DNA of 64,000 nt, taken from NCBI RefSeq assembly GCF_020524325.1, contig NZ_JAIVKY010000009.1, forward strand, positions 288,987 through 352,986. The letters run 5' to 3'. Below are positions 61,760 to 64,000 of the stretch, in pieces. The translations under genes and the position numbers were made by a program. Source of the stretch: Sutcliffiella horikoshii. GTDB lineage: Bacteria > Bacillota > Bacilli > Bacillales > Bacillaceae_I. The notes beneath the pieces were generated by a model that ran no database searches, was not told where the DNA came from, and saw nothing but the letters and a program-made list of their open reading frames with translations. Within the stretch, counting starts at the first letter, position 1, and each line of letters starts with the position of its first letter.

Positions 61760-62532
61760 AAAACTTTATAACCCTTTTTATAAAAGAAATGCAAGAAAGC
61801 ATGCGCAACGGAAAGTGGATTTGGCTACCTATCGTCATCATGATCATCGGCATATCCCAACCACTAACCAGCTACTATATGCCGCAAATCATTGAATCCG
61901 CCGGTAACCTACCAGAAGGAGCCGTCATCCAGATTCCGATTCCCTCCGGAGAAGAAGTACTTGCGGGGACACTAGGGCAGTACGGCACCCTGGCCACTCT
62001 ACTATTTGTGCTAGCTTCCATGAGTGCCATATCAATCGAACGCCAAAACGGCACTCTTACACTAGTCATGGCCCGTCCTGTCCAACCATTTCAGTACATC
62101 CTAAGCAAATGGGCAGCACAACTAGTCATCGGACTAACATCCCTGCTACTAAGCTATGTGCTGACCTGGTACTATACCAATCTACTATTCAACAAAGTAG
62201 ACTGGCACATCATGCTGGCAAGCCTTGGGGTCTACAGCCTATGGGTTGTGCTAATTATCTCCATCACCATCTTTGCAGGAACTTTACTCCGCACCTCAGG
62301 CGGCATTGCCGGAGTCAGCGTGTCATTCCTGGCACTTTTGACAGTTGCCACAGGACTCTTCACCAAATTTATGGAATGGAGCCCAGCTAAGTTGCGAGAA
62401 CACGCCACCGCCATCCTCATGCAGGGAGAGCTTTTAGAGAACGGCCTGCTCGTTATTACAGCTACACTTTGCCTATCTTTTCTACTTGTACTGTTGGCAA
62501 CCTTCAACTTTAAGAAATTTGAACAGTTTTAA
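61756..62532 (+). CDS. yxlG: ABC transporter permease YxlG
   Basis: A 258-residue membrane protein with six predicted spans, ABC-2 type. It contains an extracellular loop (YYMPQIIESAGNLPEGAVIQ) after the first span and SAISIERQNGTLTLVMARP, typical of this permease class. It ends the sigY operon, followed by a bidirectional hairpin. Confidence 0.9.
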   Translation: MKNFITLFIKEMQESMRNGKWIWLPIVIMIIGISQPLTSYYMPQIIESAGNLPEGAVIQIPIPSGEEVLAGTLGQYGTLATLLFVLASMSAISIERQNGTLTLVMARPVQPFQYILSKWAAQLVIGLTSLLLSYVLTWYYTNLLFNKVDWHIMLASLGVYSLWVVLIISITIFAGTLLRTSGGIAGVSVSFLALLTVATGLFTKFMEWSPAKLREHATAILMQGELLENGLLVITATLCLSFLLVLLATFNFKKFEQF

Positions 62533-62539
62533 CCTTAAA

Positions 62540-62588
62540 AAAAAGAGTAGCGTGCGGTTCTTAGTTTAAGAAACCCAGCTACTCTTTT
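62540..62588. terminator. Bidirectional terminator after yxlG
   Basis: AAAGAGTAGC pairs with GCTACTCTTT, with A/T runs on both sides. It separates the convergent yxlG and kinase genes and overlaps the kinase C-terminal codons. Confidence 0.85.
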
Positions 62589-63102
62589 GTTTTTCTATCT
62601 CTTGTATAAAATATTCAATGGCCCTTTTCCCCTTTAGCCTCACCACCAACTTGTCCTCTTGATAAAAATCCAAACGGGACTTCATTGCTTTTTTCCTTGC
62701 ACGGTAAGTGGTGATGATAAATTTCAGGAATCCCCACTCCATTCTCTCTGTACACTCCCCGCCAAGATCAGGACGCCTATTCCCCAGGTTAGTTAGCCAC
62801 CTCTTTATTACACGATACAAACACACTCGTAACGGGAGCTCTAAGTAGATAATGACATCCGCCTTTTCAGCTCTTATATCAAAAGTCGCCGTATAGTTTC
62901 CTTCCACGATCCAAGCGTTGTGGTTTTTTATTATTTCTTTTTGTGATTGTGAGAACTCCTCGATGCTTGCCTCCACCCAACCTGGTTTCCAAAAGAAAGC
63001 ATCTAGATGAAACACTTGAATGTCTAACGCTTTTCCAAGCCTGGCGGCGAATGTGGACTTACCCGCTCCGGCTGATACCCCAATGACCATTATGCGTTGC
63101 AT
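62566..63102 (-). CDS. P-loop kinase, DNA topology modulation (FlaR)-like
   Basis: A 178-residue adenylate-kinase-like protein. The P-loop is GVSAGAGKST (8-17); VEGNYTATFDIR and DVIIYLELPLRVCLYR match the FlaR/YqaA group. Function of the group is unclear; the topology name comes from an old phenotype. ATG 63102 has GGGG upstream. Downstream of the rRNA operon in the same orientation but beyond its terminator. Confidence 0.8.
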   Translation of the reverse strand: MQRIMVIGVSAGAGKSTFAARLGKALDIQVFHLDAFFWKPGWVEASIEEFSQSQKEIIKNHNAWIVEGNYTATFDIRAEKADVIIYLELPLRVCLYRVIKRWLTNLGNRRPDLGGECTERMEWGFLKFIITTYRARKKAMKSRLDFYQEDKLVVRLKGKRAIEYFIQEIEKQKSSWVS

Positions 63103-63226
63103 GTTTGGTTTCCCCCTTTTAGGTACGCTCTATGTTTAAGATATTTAGTATAGAGGAAATTAGTTGGAAAATCTAGGGGGAGTGAGGTTATCAAGACCTT
63201 TCCATTGGAATTTCTCCGGCCAAAGT

Positions 63227-63338
63227 GTCTTCATAACCTTAATGAAGACACTTTTAGTGAAATTTCCGTTTTCAAACTGTCTTCATAACCAAGATGAAGA
63301 CAGTTTCAACTAACAAATCCTTAGGAAAGTGTCTTCAT
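63227..63338. repeat. 52-nt-period hairpin array, GTCTTCAT/ATGAAGAC family, second locus
   Basis: GTCTTCAT starts at 63227, 63279 and 63331; ATGAAGAC starts at 63242 and 63294. The period is exactly 52 nt, as at 4962-5110, although the sequence between the hairpins differs. Confidence 0.85.
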
Positions 63339-63361
63339 CTTACATATATTGGTGATGAAGG

Positions 63362-63560
63362 AGGACAAAACTTCCTTCTTCCTCATTATTTTGGCACCGT
63401 TCTCGCCCAACTATGACAGAACACCCTCTTCTTCCTCGCTTTTGGCACCGTTCCGCTTCTACGATGACAAAATTATCTCTTCTCCCTGTGTTTTGGCATC
63501 GTTCCACCTCTACGATGACAAAAACTCCTCTTCCCCAAGGATTCTGTCGTCTTTCCGCCC
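63362..63560. repeat. 51-nt-period tandem array, TTTTGGCACCGTTC family (about four units)
   Basis: TTTTGGCACC starts at 63389, 63440 and 63491, with a degraded unit at 63542; ATGACA starts at 63413, 63464 and 63515. Each series steps by 51 nt. Open frames across it on both strands have 17-residue repeats and are not taken as genes. Confidence 0.82.
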
Positions 63561-63584
63561 CAACTACCCTAAAAGAAAGCACAA

Positions 63585-63619
63585 AAAAACCAGCACTTAT
63601 ATAAATAAGCACTGGTTTC
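63585..63619 (-). terminator. Terminator of the rRNA operon
   Basis: AAACCAGTGCTTAT pairs with ATAAGTGCTGGTTT on the minus strand, followed by a T run, 9 nt after the 5S gene. Confidence 0.92.
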
Positions 63620-63627
63620 CCATAAAT

Positions 63628-63746
63628 TTGCCTGGCAACGTCCTACTCTCACAGGGGGAGATCCCCCAACTACCATCGGCGCTGAAGAGCTTAACTTCCG
63701 TGTTCGGTATGGGAACGGGTGTGACCTCTTCGCCATCATTACCAGA
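63628..63746 (-). rRNA. rrf: 5S ribosomal RNA
   Basis: The minus strand shows GGCGAAGAGGTCACACCCG, CCGAACACGGAAGTTAAG and AGTAGGACGTTGCCAGGCAA, matching Bacillus 5S rRNA. Ends are set by the terminal helix and are good to about 2 nt. No tRNA gene lies between it and 23S (87-nt spacer). Confidence 0.96.
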
Positions 63747-63833
63747 CATATTCAGTTGAAGGTTGATCCTTCAAAACTAGATAATGTGTTCTATCAAGAT
63801 ATTCATATCGTTCACTTATTTCGATACTTATTG

Positions 63834-64000
63834 GGTTAAGTCCTCGATCGATTAGTATTCGTCAGCTGCACGTGTCGCCACGCTTCCACCTCGAACCTAT
63901 CTACCTGATCATCTTTCAGGGATCTTACTTACCGAAGTAAAAGGAAATCTCATCTTGAGGGGGGCTTCATGCTTAGATGCTTTCAGCACTTATCCCGTCC
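63834..64000 (-). rRNA. rrl: 23S ribosomal RNA, 3' end only (runs off window)
   Basis: The minus strand ends GACGAATACTAATCGATCGA then GGACTTAACC, the standard 3' end of Bacillus 23S rRNA. Only the last 167 nt are in the window; the gene continues to the right. Confidence 0.95.

Noticed and set aside
63340..63759. Open frames on both strands with 17-residue repeats near the 5S gene
   Set aside because: Product of the 51-nt array; the plus-strand frame runs antisense into 5S rRNA.
63747..63833. tRNA gene between 5S and 23S
   Set aside because: The 87-nt spacer shows no cloverleaf or TPsiC-like sequence.

Overview
The window looks like a chromosomal segment of a mesophilic Bacillaceae bacterium (Bacillus/Sutcliffiella-like; genus not proven). 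Reasons: moderate GC, strong GGAGG ribosome binding sites, T-box, S-box and purine riboswitches, and gene order close to the Bacillus subtilis yebE-yebG-pur-yerA-yerB-yerC-pcrB-pcrA-ligA-camS-opuE-gatCAB-dagK segment. Most genes, and the rRNA operon at the right edge, lie on the minus strand.

Layout: 1-5 kb holds a broken-off regulator, an SgrR-like regulator, two methyltransferases and a serine hydrolase. 5-8.4 kb is an archaeal-type prolyl-tRNA synthetase behind a proline T-box, followed by a MalY/PatB C-S lyase. 8.4-16.8 kb is one S-box-controlled operon for sulfate uptake, activation, reduction and siroheme synthesis (yezD-cysH-cysP-sat-cysC-sulfite reductase-DUF3906-cobA-sirB-sirC). 16.8-22 kb has a lipoprotein, dagK, flotillin with its NfeD partner behind a SigW-type promoter, and a lipid-anchored D,D-carboxypeptidase. 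22-40 kb holds gatCAB, a proline symporter with a SigB-type promoter, P5C dehydrogenase, camS-ligA-pcrA-pcrB and yerC/yerB/yerA. 40.2-54.8 kb contains two small membrane proteins and the 12-gene purine operon purEKBCSQLFMNHD, with PurR-box-like sites, a SigA promoter and a guanine-type riboswitch. 54.8-63 kb holds NETI and DUF2179 genes, a betaine transporter, an MFS exporter with a likely leader peptide, an Hsp20 gene, the sigY-yxlCDEFG operon behind a SigY-type autoregulatory promoter, and a P-loop kinase. The window ends in 5S and the 3' end of 23S rRNA.

The least explained structure is in the spacers. At least six intergenic regions carry degenerate tandem arrays with a period of exactly 21 nt. 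Each has its own short phrase, and two phrases recur at two loci. Related arrays have periods of 20, 51 and 52 nt. Several lie inside transcribed operons (cysP-sat, purM-purF, the proS leader). A second family, about 120-185 bp imperfect palindromes with covarying arms, sits four times in pur operon spacers or leader and once between pcrA and pcrB. A third is the palindrome GGGGTCAGACCCC, four times. No phage, insertion sequence, CRISPR array or tRNA gene was seen.
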